Shown piece after piece: positions 1 through 7,774 of a DNA stretch of 9,831 nt. The stretch is from an uncultured Flavobacteriales bacterium. Lineage in GTDB: Bacteria; Bacteroidota; Bacteroidia; Flavobacteriales; Vicingaceae. The stretch's first letter is position 1. Every line of letters begins with the position of its first letter. Below the pieces are notes generated by a model. The model searched no databases. It was not told the origin of the DNA and worked only from the letters and a program-made list of their open reading frames with translations. The stretch is taken from contig CAJXFJ010000035.1 in NCBI GenBank assembly GCA_913052515.1, forward strand, positions 1 to 9,831, given 5' to 3'. Position numbers and translations under genes: made by a program.

Positions 1-1297
1 CCCATTTAATACTGATGTGCCTGATTTACTAGAAAACTATATGGGATATGGTTTATCTTGTTTAGGAATGTTTACACCAATACAAAAGAATCGAGTTTAT
101 GCAGCAATTACTTCTTATAATAAACTAATTAGTTTAGTTGATACAGCTAACTTGAGACAGACAGGAACCAATGATGGTTATGTTGGAAACCCTTGTACAC
201 CTATAGTAGAAGTATTGGACTTTGATAAGTTTATTTGTGAAGGAGGTTCAGTCACTTTTGGTGAAAATAGCTACGGAGGACCCTTAAACACGTATAATTG
301 GTCTTTTCCAGGAGGTACACCTTCAACTTCTACCTCTGCTACACCTACTATTACATATAATACGCCAGGGGAATATGATGTGATTTTAAGAGTTGGAAAT
401 AGTTCTGGAATTGACAGTGTTGTATTGTCTGATTTTGTCCATGTAGGGTCAAATACAGCTACATATAGTGCCTTTAATTATTCTGAAGGATTTGAAAATG
501 CAACCACTTTCGGAAATGAATGGGAAGTGGTTAGTCCTTCTGGAAACCCAACTTGGGCAATTGCGCCTTTCGCCTCTTTTAGTGGAAGTTCTTCTATTTG
601 GGTAAATAACTTAAATAATAATTATGAAAGTGGCTTGGATCAACTAATTTCTCCTTCATTAGACTTTACTACAATAGGCAATCCTTCACTTGGATTTAAA
701 GTCGCATATAGAAGAAAAAATAATACCAGTTCAGATCAATTGAGAATTAAAGCTTCAATTGATTGTGGAGAAAATTGGTTGACTTTAATTACGCTGCCAT
801 CTTCAGCTTTAATGGTGAGTGGTAGTAGTTCTCAAACTTCTAATTTTGTTCCAACTCAAACTTCACATTGGAGATCTTATAGTCTTCCAAGTGCAATCTT
901 CCCAAGTGCAGTAAAGAATAGCAGTAATGTTAAATTCATGTTTGAATTAGTTAATGGTAATGGGAATAACTTATTCATAGATGATTTTGAACTCAATGGA
1001 ACATTAGTAGGTCTGAATGAGGAAAATATTGATGCTAATACTACAGAAATCTTAGTCTTCCCTAACCCAGCGAACAGCACAACTACTTTAAATGTATTTT
1101 CAACTGCGAATCAGAAAGAAGTAGAAATTAGCTTGACTAATATCATTGGAAAGAAAGTTAAAACCATTTACCAAGGAGAACTTTTAAAGGATAGCTATAG
1201 ATTTGAGCTTGATTTATCTGATTTATCAAATGGAATCTATTTAATCAACCTTCAAACGGAAAATGGAAGGAAGACTCAAAAGTTAGTCGTTCAATAA
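1..1297 (+). CDS. Secreted M43-type metalloprotease with PKD and T9SS sorting domains, 5' truncated
   Basis: The 3' part of a gene that enters from the left. The frame is open from base 2, and the apparent GTG start at 17 lies inside the conserved domain, so it is not the true start. Residues below count from that GTG. Residues 7-27 (NYMGYG, a Cys, then MFT..Q) match the Met-turn and following segment of M43 pappalysin-like metalloproteases; the HExxHxxGxxH zinc site would lie upstream, outside the window. Residues about 65-143 form a PKD domain (YNWSFPGG, then PGEYDVILRV). Residues about 155-330 resemble a jelly-roll, choice-of-anchor J type module (EGFEN near the start, FIDDFEL near the end). 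Residues about 345-426 are a type A T9SS sorting domain (VFPNPA, then NGIYLINL, ending in QKLVVQ). The family is exported by Sec, then by T9SS, and is secreted or anchored at the cell surface, where it degrades extracellular protein. The protease call rests on a short remnant; the PKD and T9SS calls are firm. Confidence 0.85.
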   Translation, partial: PFNTDVPDLLENYMGYGLSCLGMFTPIQKNRVYAAITSYNKLISLVDTANLRQTGTNDGYVGNPCTPIVEVLDFDKFICEGGSVTFGENSYGGPLNTYNWSFPGGTPSTSTSATPTITYNTPGEYDVILRVGNSSGIDSVVLSDFVHVGSNTATYSAFNYSEGFENATTFGNEWEVVSPSGNPTWAIAPFASFSGSSSIWVNNLNNNYESGLDQLISPSLDFTTIGNPSLGFKVAYRRKNNTSSDQLRIKASIDCGENWLTLITLPSSALMVSGSSSQTSNFVPTQTSHWRSYSLPSAIFPSAVKNSSNVKFMFELVNGNGNNLFIDDFELNGTLVGLNEENIDANTTEILVFPNPANSTTTLNVFSTANQKEVEISLTNIIGKKVKTIYQGELLKDSYRFELDLSDLSNGIYLINLQTENGRKTQKLVVQ

Positions 1298-1314
1298 AAA
1301 GAATTACAAATTGT

Positions 1315-1347
1315 AAAAGCCCATTGTAGTTATACAATGGGCTTTTT
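1315..1347. terminator. Bidirectional intrinsic terminator between convergent genes
   Basis: A perfect 14-bp inverted repeat (1315-1328 with 1333-1346) has the 4-base loop GTTA. The GC-containing core is GCCCATTGTA/TACAATGGGC, and the outer four pairs are A-T. The plus strand runs into TTTTTGTTTT straight after the core; the minus strand runs into TTTTACAA. It starts 18 bases after the stop of the protease-like gene and lies about 94 bases past the stop of the minus-strand block. It therefore probably ends transcription from both sides. The remaining intergenic bases to 1439 hold only a weak AT-rich hairpin (1411-1425) and no gene. Confidence 0.85.
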
Positions 1348-1439
1348 GTTTTAAGTAAAATGATTATTTAAAGTTCCACTTTGGGACAGAGATTAGAGTA
1401 TGTCCATGATTTAGTTTTTAACTAATTTGCAAAATTAAA

Positions 1440-2348
1440 TTATTGGATAATTAAGGCTCTCGTTTTTTCAATTTCAAGTTTAATTGCTTTTAAAGCCAAT
1501 GGGTTTAATTCCACTTTACTATCACTAGTTTTTTTCTCATTTTGCATTTTACTATTTGCTAACTCTGAATGATTAACCTCTTTAAAAGTAACTACATCTT
1601 CATAAATTGTTTTTAAAGATTCAAGGCTAGTATATAATTTCTGAATTTCTTGAGGTTTTTGCTCAATTTCATCTATCATAAGTAAAAGCTCACTTAAGGA
1701 GTTTTTCTGACTAGCAATGATTCGGTGAATGCCAGTAGTATCAGACTTGTCTCCAATCATTTGTGACCCTAAATACATACCTTCAATCCAACCGCCAAGT
1801 AATACGTAAGTAGAGATGTCTTGTTGTTTTGAATCCTTAAGATAAGCTTCGTTTGTTAAAAAAAAGTCACTAATAACTTGTAGCAGCGTGTCTTTATTAT
1901 TCGCGTTTTCTTCCAACCTACTTACAAACTTTTTTCGGAACGTTTGCCCTATTCCCAACTGATCTGCTATAATTTGTGTTGCACTGAAGTAGGTAATTGC
2001 ATCTTCATGAACTCCAAATAGCGCTGCATAGCTCAAATCTGCACCATAAACCCCTAGATTTAGTGCTTTCATATGAGTTAAATGATAGTCCTCTCGTTTT
2101 TCGAGTTGATGTAGTTTTTCTGACTTGTATACTATTCCTTCTTGTTTAAATAATGAACTTAATTCTAGTGGCGAGGGTAATGAATAAAAAATATTCTTGA
2201 TTGTTTTTACTTTCTCATTTTGCAACCTATTAGAATTTTCAGCCTCTACTGGTTTATTAGCGATACTGTTTGATGATGGTGATTGATCAACACAAGACTC
2301 TAATCCTAAGAATGCTACAAGAATATAAATGGGTGTAAATCGTTTCAT
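1440..2348 (-). CDS. Predicted lipoprotein of unknown function
   Basis: I do not recognise a named family for this 302-residue protein. It starts with a lipoprotein signal peptide: Lys2-Arg3, a hydrophobic core at about 5-16, and the lipobox LESC with the acylated Cys at 19. The Glu in the lipobox is unusual but tolerable. Asp at 21 does not sit directly after the Cys. A polar, Ser/Asn-rich linker runs to about residue 50. The rest looks mostly helical, with two Gly/aromatic-rich stretches, LGVYGADLSYAALFG (98-112) and YVLLGGWIEGMYLGSQM (181-197), that look like conserved core motifs. The C-terminal third is rich in Leu, Glu and Lys and may form long helices. It starts 19 bp after the polA stop on the same strand, so it is probably co-transcribed as the last gene of the block. 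That position alone does not imply a role in replication. The leader lacks a Shine-Dalgarno sequence. Confidence 0.8.
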   Translation of the reverse strand: MKRFTPIYILVAFLGLESCVDQSPSSNSIANKPVEAENSNRLQNEKVKTIKNIFYSLPSPLELSSLFKQEGIVYKSEKLHQLEKREDYHLTHMKALNLGVYGADLSYAALFGVHEDAITYFSATQIIADQLGIGQTFRKKFVSRLEENANNKDTLLQVISDFFLTNEAYLKDSKQQDISTYVLLGGWIEGMYLGSQMIGDKSDTTGIHRIIASQKNSLSELLLMIDEIEQKPQEIQKLYTSLESLKTIYEDVVTFKEVNHSELANSKMQNEKKTSDSKVELNPLALKAIKLEIEKTRALIIQ

Positions 2349-2367
2349 GAAGTGGTAAAATTAAAGA

Positions 2368-5154
2368 TTAATGTGCTTCAAGCCAGTTAGTTGCAGAATC
2401 CATTTCTACCGTGAGTGGCACTTCTAATTGAACTGCATTTTCCATTTCTTCTTTAATAATTGAAGAAATTTTCTCCAATTCTTCTTTATGTGCATCAAAA
2501 ACTAATTCATCATGAACTTGCAAAAGCAGTTTGGATTTGAATTGTTCTTGTTTAAATCGCTTGTGAATATTAATCATGGCAATTTTAATGATATCGGCAG
2601 CCGACCCCTGAATAGGTGCATTGATGGCATTGCGCTCTGCAAATCCACGTACAACCGCATTTCTACCGTTAATGTCTGGTAAATAGCGTCTTCTTTTCAT
2701 GATAGTTTCTACATATCCATGGCTTTTAGCATATTCAATACTTTCATCCATATATGACTTGATTTTTGGATATTTCTCAAAATAGCTGTCAATAATTTCT
2801 TTCGCTTCTTTTCTGGGGATACTTAATCGTTGAGATAATCCAAAGGCTGAAATGCCATAAATAATTCCAAAATTTACCATTTTGGCCTTGCTTCTCATTT
2901 CACGATCCACTTGTTCGAGGTCCACTTCAAAAACTTTAGCAGCTGTTGCAGCGTGAATGTCTAAGCCTTCTTTAAAGGCTTGAATCATACTTTCATCTTT
3001 ACTCAATGCTGCAATAATCCTTAATTCGATTTGAGAATAATCTGCCGCTAACAATAAAAAGTCTGATGATCGGGGAATGAATGCCTCCCTAACTTTTCTT
3101 CCTCTCTCTGTTCGAATTGGAATGTTTTGCAAATTGGGATTATTAGAGCTTAACCTGCCAGTTGCTGCCACCGTTTGCATGTAGTTGGTGTGAATATGTC
3201 CAGTTTTTTCATTGATTAATTCTGGCAAAGAATCGACATAAGTAGATTTTAGTTTTTTAACGGAACGATATTCCAATACTTTTGGAACAATTTCATGTTT
3301 ATCTATTATCTTTTGAAGTGTTTCTTCTGAAGTGGAATATTGTCCAGTTCGTGTTTTCTTAGCTTTCGGCTCAATTTCTAAAATGTCAAATAAAATTTCT
3401 CCCAATTGCTTGGGTGAATCAATGTTAAAGTTTGTTCCAGCTAAATCAATAATTTCTTTTTCGAGCTGAACCAATTCTTTTTCAAGTTGCTTAGAGTATT
3501 CATTTAAATTTTCTTTATCTAGATTAATCCCTTCGAGTTCCATTGCAGCTAGTACTTCTATCAAAGGCATTTCAATATCATCGAAAAGTTTTCGGCTATT
3601 GCTATTTGCCAATTCCTTTTCAAATAGTTTTTTGAGTTGTAATGTAATGTCTGCATCTTCACCAGCATATTCTACCACCTTGTCTAGTGGCACATCACGC
3701 ATATTTCCTTGATTTTTCCCTTTTTTACCAATTAAGTCTTCAATTGGCATGGGTCTGTAATTCAAATAATTTTCAGCGAGCACATCCATATTATGCTTTT
3801 GATCTGGTTGAAGCAAATAATGGGCTATCATGGTATCAAAAAACTTACACTTTATTTCAATTCCATATTTTTTTAAAATAGCTAGGTCATACTTTAAGTT
3901 CTGGGCAATTACTTCTTTTTGGCTGTCTTCAAAAATGACTTTGAATGGTTCTAATTGTATATCTATTTCTTTATTTGAGTCTATTGCAAAATAATAGGCC
4001 TCTCCTTTTTGAATAGAAAAGGCAATACCGAGTAATTCAGCTTCAATAGGGTCTAGTGAAGTAGTTTCTGTATCAAAGCAAAAGCTATCAGATTTTTCTA
4101 GTATTTCAATTAAGCTTTTTACTTCTTCATCTTTTTGAACTAATTGATAATTGTGCTCAGTATCTTCAAGTGTTCTTATGCTTTGAAAAGCTTCCTCTTT
4201 TACTTTTTCCTCTTCAGTCTTAGATTCAGAAAATAAATCCATCTGCCCTCCTTGATTTGAGCTTATAGCTACTTCTTCACCTAATATTCGTTTGCTTAAG
4301 GTTCTAAATTCCACTTCCGCGAAAACTTCTTCTAGCAATTCTTTATTCAAAGGGTCCTTTTTGAGACTATCTGGATTAAACTCAACAGGAGCATCGATTA
4401 ATATGGTTGCCAATTTTTTAGAAAGCAAAGCTTGTTCTCTGTTCGATTCAACCTTTTCCTTCATTTTTCCCTTTAAATCGGAAGTGTTTTCTAGTAGTTT
4501 TTCGATGCTGCCATATTGTTTTAAGAATTTTTTAGCTGTTTTGTCGCCTACACCAGGTATGCCAGGTATGTTATCTACAGCATCACCACACATTCCCAAG
4601 TAATCAATTACTTGCAAAGGGTCTTCAATTTCAAATTTTTCACAGACCTCATCTACACCCCATACTTCTGCTTTATTTCCCATTCGAGCTGGTTTGTACA
4701 TAAAAATATGTTCACTAACCAATTGCCCAAAATCTTTGTCAGGAGTCATCATGTAAGTAGTATAGCCTTCTGCTTCCGCCTTTTTAGCCAAAGTGCCTAT
4801 TACGTCATCGGCCTCGTAACCATCTGAATAAAGAATAGGAATGTTAAAACCTTCTATTATTTTTTTGATGTATGGAATCGCACTTTTTATATCATCTGGC
4901 ATGGCCTCCCGATTGGCTTTATACGCTTCAAACTCAATATGCCTTGAGGTAGGTTTGTCTGTGTCAAAAACAACTGCAATATGAGTGGGATTGTGATTAC
5001 TTAAAACATCGTAAAGAGTAGAGGTAAAGCCATAAATGGCTGAGGTGTTTAATCCTTTTGAGTTTATCATTTGATTCTGGCTGAAGGCAAAGTAGGCTCT
5101 GTAAATCAGGGCGTAAGCATCCAAAAGCCAAAGTGTGTCTTTTTCTTCTGACAT
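2368..5154 (-). CDS. polA: DNA polymerase I with proofreading
   Basis: Full-length Pol I of 928 residues, the same length as the E. coli enzyme, acting in Okazaki-fragment maturation and repair synthesis. Residues 1-290 are the 5'-3' flap nuclease (LLDAYALIYRAYFAF from 10, VVFDTD at 61-66, GYEADDVIG at 112-120, TPDKDF at 137-142, then the helix-hairpin-helix GIPGVGDKTAKK at 198-209). Residues about 345-515 are the 3'-5' exonuclease with intact motifs: Asp361/Glu363 in DTET, Asp423 in NLKYD, and Tyr496/Asp500. Residues about 525-928 are the polymerase: motif A DYSQIELR with Asp705 and Glu710, motif B with Arg754, Lys758, Phe762 and Tyr766, and motif C VHDE with His881, Asp882 and Glu883. These polymerase numbers equal those of E. 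coli Pol I. The linker at about 293-325 is Gly/Ser/Glu-rich and carries QMDLF (304-308). The ATG at 5154 gives a normal N-terminus. The gene lies 68 bp after the M28 gene and 19 bp before the lipoprotein gene. Confidence 0.98.
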   Translation of the reverse strand: MSEEKDTLWLLDAYALIYRAYFAFSQNQMINSKGLNTSAIYGFTSTLYDVLSNHNPTHIAVVFDTDKPTSRHIEFEAYKANREAMPDDIKSAIPYIKKIIEGFNIPILYSDGYEADDVIGTLAKKAEAEGYTTYMMTPDKDFGQLVSEHIFMYKPARMGNKAEVWGVDEVCEKFEIEDPLQVIDYLGMCGDAVDNIPGIPGVGDKTAKKFLKQYGSIEKLLENTSDLKGKMKEKVESNREQALLSKKLATILIDAPVEFNPDSLKKDPLNKELLEEVFAEVEFRTLSKRILGEEVAISSNQGGQMDLFSESKTEEEKVKEEAFQSIRTLEDTEHNYQLVQKDEEVKSLIEILEKSDSFCFDTETTSLDPIEAELLGIAFSIQKGEAYYFAIDSNKEIDIQLEPFKVIFEDSQKEVIAQNLKYDLAILKKYGIEIKCKFFDTMIAHYLLQPDQKHNMDVLAENYLNYRPMPIEDLIGKKGKNQGNMRDVPLDKVVEYAGEDADITLQLKKLFEKELANSNSRKLFDDIEMPLIEVLAAMELEGINLDKENLNEYSKQLEKELVQLEKEIIDLAGTNFNIDSPKQLGEILFDILEIEPKAKKTRTGQYSTSEETLQKIIDKHEIVPKVLEYRSVKKLKSTYVDSLPELINEKTGHIHTNYMQTVAATGRLSSNNPNLQNIPIRTERGRKVREAFIPRSSDFLLLAADYSQIELRIIAALSKDESMIQAFKEGLDIHAATAAKVFEVDLEQVDREMRSKAKMVNFGIIYGISAFGLSQRLSIPRKEAKEIIDSYFEKYPKIKSYMDESIEYAKSHGYVETIMKRRRYLPDINGRNAVVRGFAERNAINAPIQGSAADIIKIAMINIHKRFKQEQFKSKLLLQVHDELVFDAHKEELEKISSIIKEEMENAVQLEVPLTVEMDSATNWLEAH

Positions 5155-5167
5155 TAATTTGGGATAT

Positions 5168-5187
5168 TAAATTGGTGTCTCAATTTA
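5168..5187. repeat. Small inverted repeat in the leader of polA
   Basis: TAAATTG and CAATTTA form a perfect 7-bp inverted repeat around the 6-base spacer GTGTCT. It lies 14 bases upstream of the polA start, in the 68-bp gap after the M28 gene. It could be a weak leader hairpin or an operator half-site pair, but an AT-rich repeat this short can arise by chance. I see no TAnnTTTG promoter element in this gap. Confidence 0.25.
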
Positions 5188-5222
5188 GCTAAAAAGAGGC
5201 GAAAATGAAATGTGAAACAGCC

Positions 5223-6245
5223 TTATTTTGATTCTCTAATTACTGTGGCTAATACGGTTTCACCAACAGCTTCTAAGGTAGCTTTGTCAATCACTTCCAT
5301 ATTGTCATCATGGGTGTGCCAATGTGGAGCAAATGCTTGAGTTGAAGGGTCGTATTGAATGATATCTATGCTTGGAATTTTTGCAATTTTATTCACATAC
5401 AAATGATCATCTTCACCTACATGTGTGGTTTCTTGAAAAACAAAATGATTGCCATGACCCAATGCTTTAGCAATACTCCAAACCTGATTCACCACTTGAG
5501 GGGCAAAATACATGCTGATAGACTCTTTGGTGAATTTAGCATCTTTTGCTCCAACCATATCGAGCAAAATGCCATAGTTGGCTGAATAATTTGGCTTATG
5601 TGGCTGATTGGCCCAAAACTGACTGCCTAAGCACCAAGTTCCTTCTTTACGCTGGGCCATTGCTGAAGAAGGTTGCCCATAATCCTCTGCGTCAAAAAAG
5701 ATGATATCTACTCCAATATTTGGTTTGAGTTTATCTAATTGTCTAGCAATTTCCAGAAGAACACCAACTCCGCTTGCTCCATCATTTGCCCCATCTATAG
5801 GCTTTGATTTGTTTTTACTGTCTTGGTCCGCAAAAGGCCGGCTATCCCAATGCGCAAAAAGCAAAACTCGATTGTTAAGCTCGGGTAAATACTCTCCAAT
5901 GATATTTACCATATTTAGTTTATCACCGTTAAAGGCTGTTACCACTCCTTTTTGTTCAATTACATTAAAGTTATAGCTTGCTAATTTTGAGCTCAAGTAG
6001 TTTGCTGTTCTTTTATGTGCTTCTGTATTTGGAACACGCGGTCCAAATGAGACTTGCTTCTCTACAAATGCATAAGCCGAGTCTTCATCAAAAGAAGGTC
6101 TTTCAACTGTGAATTCAGGTTTTGCTTTTTTTATTGCTTTACTCGGACTTTTTTTAGGTTCACTCTCACAAGCCAACAATAAAATGCTCAATGAAAAGAG
6201 CAAAATGCTACTTTTCAAAACTCCACTCCGCCCCATCTTTACCAT
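5223..6245 (-). CDS. M28-family lipoprotein, probable glutaminyl-peptide cyclotransferase
   Basis: A 340-residue zinc-dependent M28-fold protein that probably cyclises N-terminal Gln of exported proteins to pyroglutamate. It has a lipoprotein signal peptide (hydrophobic core about 12-24, lipobox LLAC with Cys26), so it should act in the periplasm, attached to a membrane. Visible motifs are AHWDSRPFAD (131-140), DGANDGASG (151-159, candidate zinc ligand Asp155), FFDAEDYG (183-190, Glu187 catalytic and Asp188 zinc ligand), LLDMVGA (227-233, Asp229), EDDH (278-281) and HWHTHDDN (308-315, zinc ligand His310). The LLD-hydrophobic-hydrophobic-GA, DDH and WHT.DDN signatures match animal-type (type II) glutaminyl cyclases better than ordinary M28 aminopeptidases; an aminopeptidase remains the alternative. 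The start is uncertain: ATG at 6245 or 6236, or TTG at 6218, all inside the cysS 3' end and all leaving the signal peptide usable. The overlap suggests translational coupling to cysS. Confidence 0.82.
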   Translation of the reverse strand: MVKMGRSGVLKSSILLFSLSILLLACESEPKKSPSKAIKKAKPEFTVERPSFDEDSAYAFVEKQVSFGPRVPNTEAHKRTANYLSSKLASYNFNVIEQKGVVTAFNGDKLNMVNIIGEYLPELNNRVLLFAHWDSRPFADQDSKNKSKPIDGANDGASGVGVLLEIARQLDKLKPNIGVDIIFFDAEDYGQPSSAMAQRKEGTWCLGSQFWANQPHKPNYSANYGILLDMVGAKDAKFTKESISMYFAPQVVNQVWSIAKALGHGNHFVFQETTHVGEDDHLYVNKIAKIPSIDIIQYDPSTQAFAPHWHTHDDNMEVIDKATLEAVGETVLATVIRESK

Positions 6246-7686
6246 CTTTTACGGTTATGTTTAAATCTCTCAATCGATCTCTGATTTGATCTGCGGTAGC
6301 ATAGTCCTTTTGTGTTTTTGCTGCTAACCTAAAGTCTAATACCAATTTCATCAATTCATCAACCACACCATCTTCAGAGCTTTGTTTTTCTTCAATTTCT
6401 AAGCCTAAAATAGCAAAGTAGAAAGTATGAAATAAGGCTTTGAACTCATTTAAATCCTTTTCGTTCAGACTTTCTTTGCTGCTTTCAATCGCATTAGCAA
6501 GTTTCAATCCATCAAACAAATGTGCAATAACAATTGGTGAATTGAAATCATCATCCATAGCTGAATACAATTTCGACTTGAATTCATGAATGTCAATACT
6601 GGACTTTTCTGAAGGTGTCAGAGTTTCCAATTTTAAAATACCGTTTTGAAGTCTATTTAATCCCTTTGATGCAGCTTCTAAAGCCGTATTCGAAAAGTCT
6701 AGGGTGCTTCTATAGTGCGATTGTAAAATGAAAAACCGAATGGTCATTGGGGAATAAGCCCGATCTAATTGGAAGTTGTCTCCACTAAAAAGTTCATGGC
6801 AAAAAATGCCATTACCTAAAGACTTCCCCATTTTTTGACCATTAATAGTTACCATATTGTTGTGTAACCAATAATTGGCAAATGCTTTATCGGTGTGAGC
6901 TTCAGCTTGAGCAATTTCACATTCGTGATGTGGAAAAGCATTTTCCAAACCACCTCCGTGAATATCAAAATTATCTCCTAAATATTTTTGACTCATCACA
7001 GTACATTCGATGTGCCAACCCGGATATCCTTTCCCCCAAGGGCTGTTCCATTGCATTAAATGTGAAGGGTCAGCCTTTTTCCATAGGGCAAAATCAATGG
7101 AATTCTTTTTTTCAGATTGTGCAGCCAACGTTCGGTTTGCAGCTCCTTCCAGCATTTCTTCAATCGAACGACCTGATAATTTGCCATAGTCATGTGTTTC
7201 ATCATACTTGGCTACATCAAAATATACAGAACCATTGACTTCATAAGCATATCCTTTTTGAATCAAATCTTCAATAATTTCAATTTGTTCTGGAATATGA
7301 CCTGAAGGTCGTGGATATATATCTGCTCGTTTTACATTGAGTGCATCCATGTCTCTAAAATAGTTGAACATGTACTTTTCAACTACGGCCATAGGATCCA
7401 CTTTTTCTAATCGAGATTGTTTTGCAATTTTATCATCTCCTTCGTCAGCATCATCCGTCAAATGCCCTACATCAGTAATGTTTTGAACGTACTTTACTTT
7501 TGGATACTTATGTAATAAGTATCTATAAATAAGGTCAAATGAAACATAAGATTTTGCATGGCCTAAATGTGCATCTCCATAAACCGTAGGGCCGCAAACA
7601 TACATGCCAATTACCTCGGGGTCTATGGGTTTAAATGTTTCTTTTTTACGATTTAATGTGTTGTAAACAGTGAGTTGCGAATTCAT
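6208..7686 (-). CDS. cysS: Cysteinyl-tRNA synthetase
   Basis: This class I aminoacyl-tRNA synthetase charges tRNA-Cys with cysteine in the cytoplasm. I chose the ATG at 7686 (492 residues) because MNSQLTVYNTLNRKKE is the usual family N-terminus; the in-frame ATG at 7716 would add ten residues that do not look like family sequence. Numbered from 7686, the HIGH signature is HLGH (40-43) and the KMSKS signature is KMGKS (285-289). The zinc site that selects cysteine is complete: Cys31 in YVCGPTVYGD, Cys228 in WHIECTV, and His253 and Glu257 in FPHHECE. The helical anticodon-binding domain follows from about 340 to the end. The length is normal and nothing appears broken. Its last codons contain the possible start codons of the next gene. 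Upstream is a 76-bp gap after the MORN gene, with no recognisable Shine-Dalgarno sequence and no T-box-like leader. Confidence 0.97.
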   Translation of the reverse strand: MNSQLTVYNTLNRKKETFKPIDPEVIGMYVCGPTVYGDAHLGHAKSYVSFDLIYRYLLHKYPKVKYVQNITDVGHLTDDADEGDDKIAKQSRLEKVDPMAVVEKYMFNYFRDMDALNVKRADIYPRPSGHIPEQIEIIEDLIQKGYAYEVNGSVYFDVAKYDETHDYGKLSGRSIEEMLEGAANRTLAAQSEKKNSIDFALWKKADPSHLMQWNSPWGKGYPGWHIECTVMSQKYLGDNFDIHGGGLENAFPHHECEIAQAEAHTDKAFANYWLHNNMVTINGQKMGKSLGNGIFCHELFSGDNFQLDRAYSPMTIRFFILQSHYRSTLDFSNTALEAASKGLNRLQNGILKLETLTPSEKSSIDIHEFKSKLYSAMDDDFNSPIVIAHLFDGLKLANAIESSKESLNEKDLNEFKALFHTFYFAILGLEIEEKQSSEDGVVDELMKLVLDFRLAAKTQKDYATADQIRDRLRDLNITVKDGKDGAEWSFEK

Positions 7687-7688
7687 GA

Positions 7689-7733
7689 ATTTTAGGCCTT
7701 TATTTAAAGACCACAAAGAAACACATTTTAGGC
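7689..7733. repeat. Pair of 9-bp direct repeats upstream of cysS
   Basis: ATTTTAGGC occurs at 7689-7697 and again at 7725-7733, with starts 36 bases apart, in the short leader between the cysS start and the MORN gene. Next to the second copy, CCACAA (7711-7716) and TTGTGG (7734-7739) form a 6-bp inverted repeat. The arrangement might be a regulator binding region or chance in AT-rich DNA. No further support is visible in the window. Confidence 0.3.
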
Positions 7734-7742
7734 TTGTGGAAG

Positions 7743-7774
7743 GAAGATTAGACTAGTGAACACTAGTCTTCTTC
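7743..7774. other. Strong hairpin spanning the stop codon of the MORN-repeat gene
   Basis: AGACTAGTG (7750-7758) and CACTAGTCT (7761-7769) are perfectly complementary. The stem extends outward by five more pairs (GAAGA at 7743-7747 with TCTTC at 7770-7774) past a 2-base bulge. Allowing a 4-base apical loop, this gives about 13 base pairs. The minus-strand gene's TAG stop (7765-7763) lies within the stem. On the minus strand the hairpin is followed by C and A-rich sequence with no T-run, so it does not look like a classical intrinsic terminator. It may be an mRNA-stabilising or processing structure between the MORN gene and cysS. Confidence 0.55.

Noticed and set aside
17..19. GTG as the start of the left-edge protease-like gene
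   Set aside because: The frame is open to the window edge and the GTG falls just before the conserved NYM Met-turn segment, so the gene begins upstream.
1411..1425. TTAGTT/AACTAA hairpin after the lipoprotein gene
   Set aside because: Six mostly A-T pairs are too weak to act as a terminator; the 1315-1346 hairpin is far stronger.
4552..4571. Tandem CCAGGTATG repeat in polA
   Set aside because: It simply encodes the I-P-G I-P-G part of the helix-hairpin-helix loop, a normal feature of the nuclease domain.
4292..4603. 103-codon plus-strand open frame inside polA
   Set aside because: It is antisense to the conserved 5' nuclease domain, its translation is Ser/Phe-rich with no family resemblance, and polA is intact.
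6882..7238. 118-codon plus-strand open frame inside cysS
   Set aside because: It is antisense to catalytic-domain codons of cysS; the product is His/Gln-rich with no recognisable domain.
7687..7716. Ten-residue N-terminal extension of CysS
   Set aside because: The extra residues do not resemble the family, while the ATG at 7686 gives the standard N-terminus and length.
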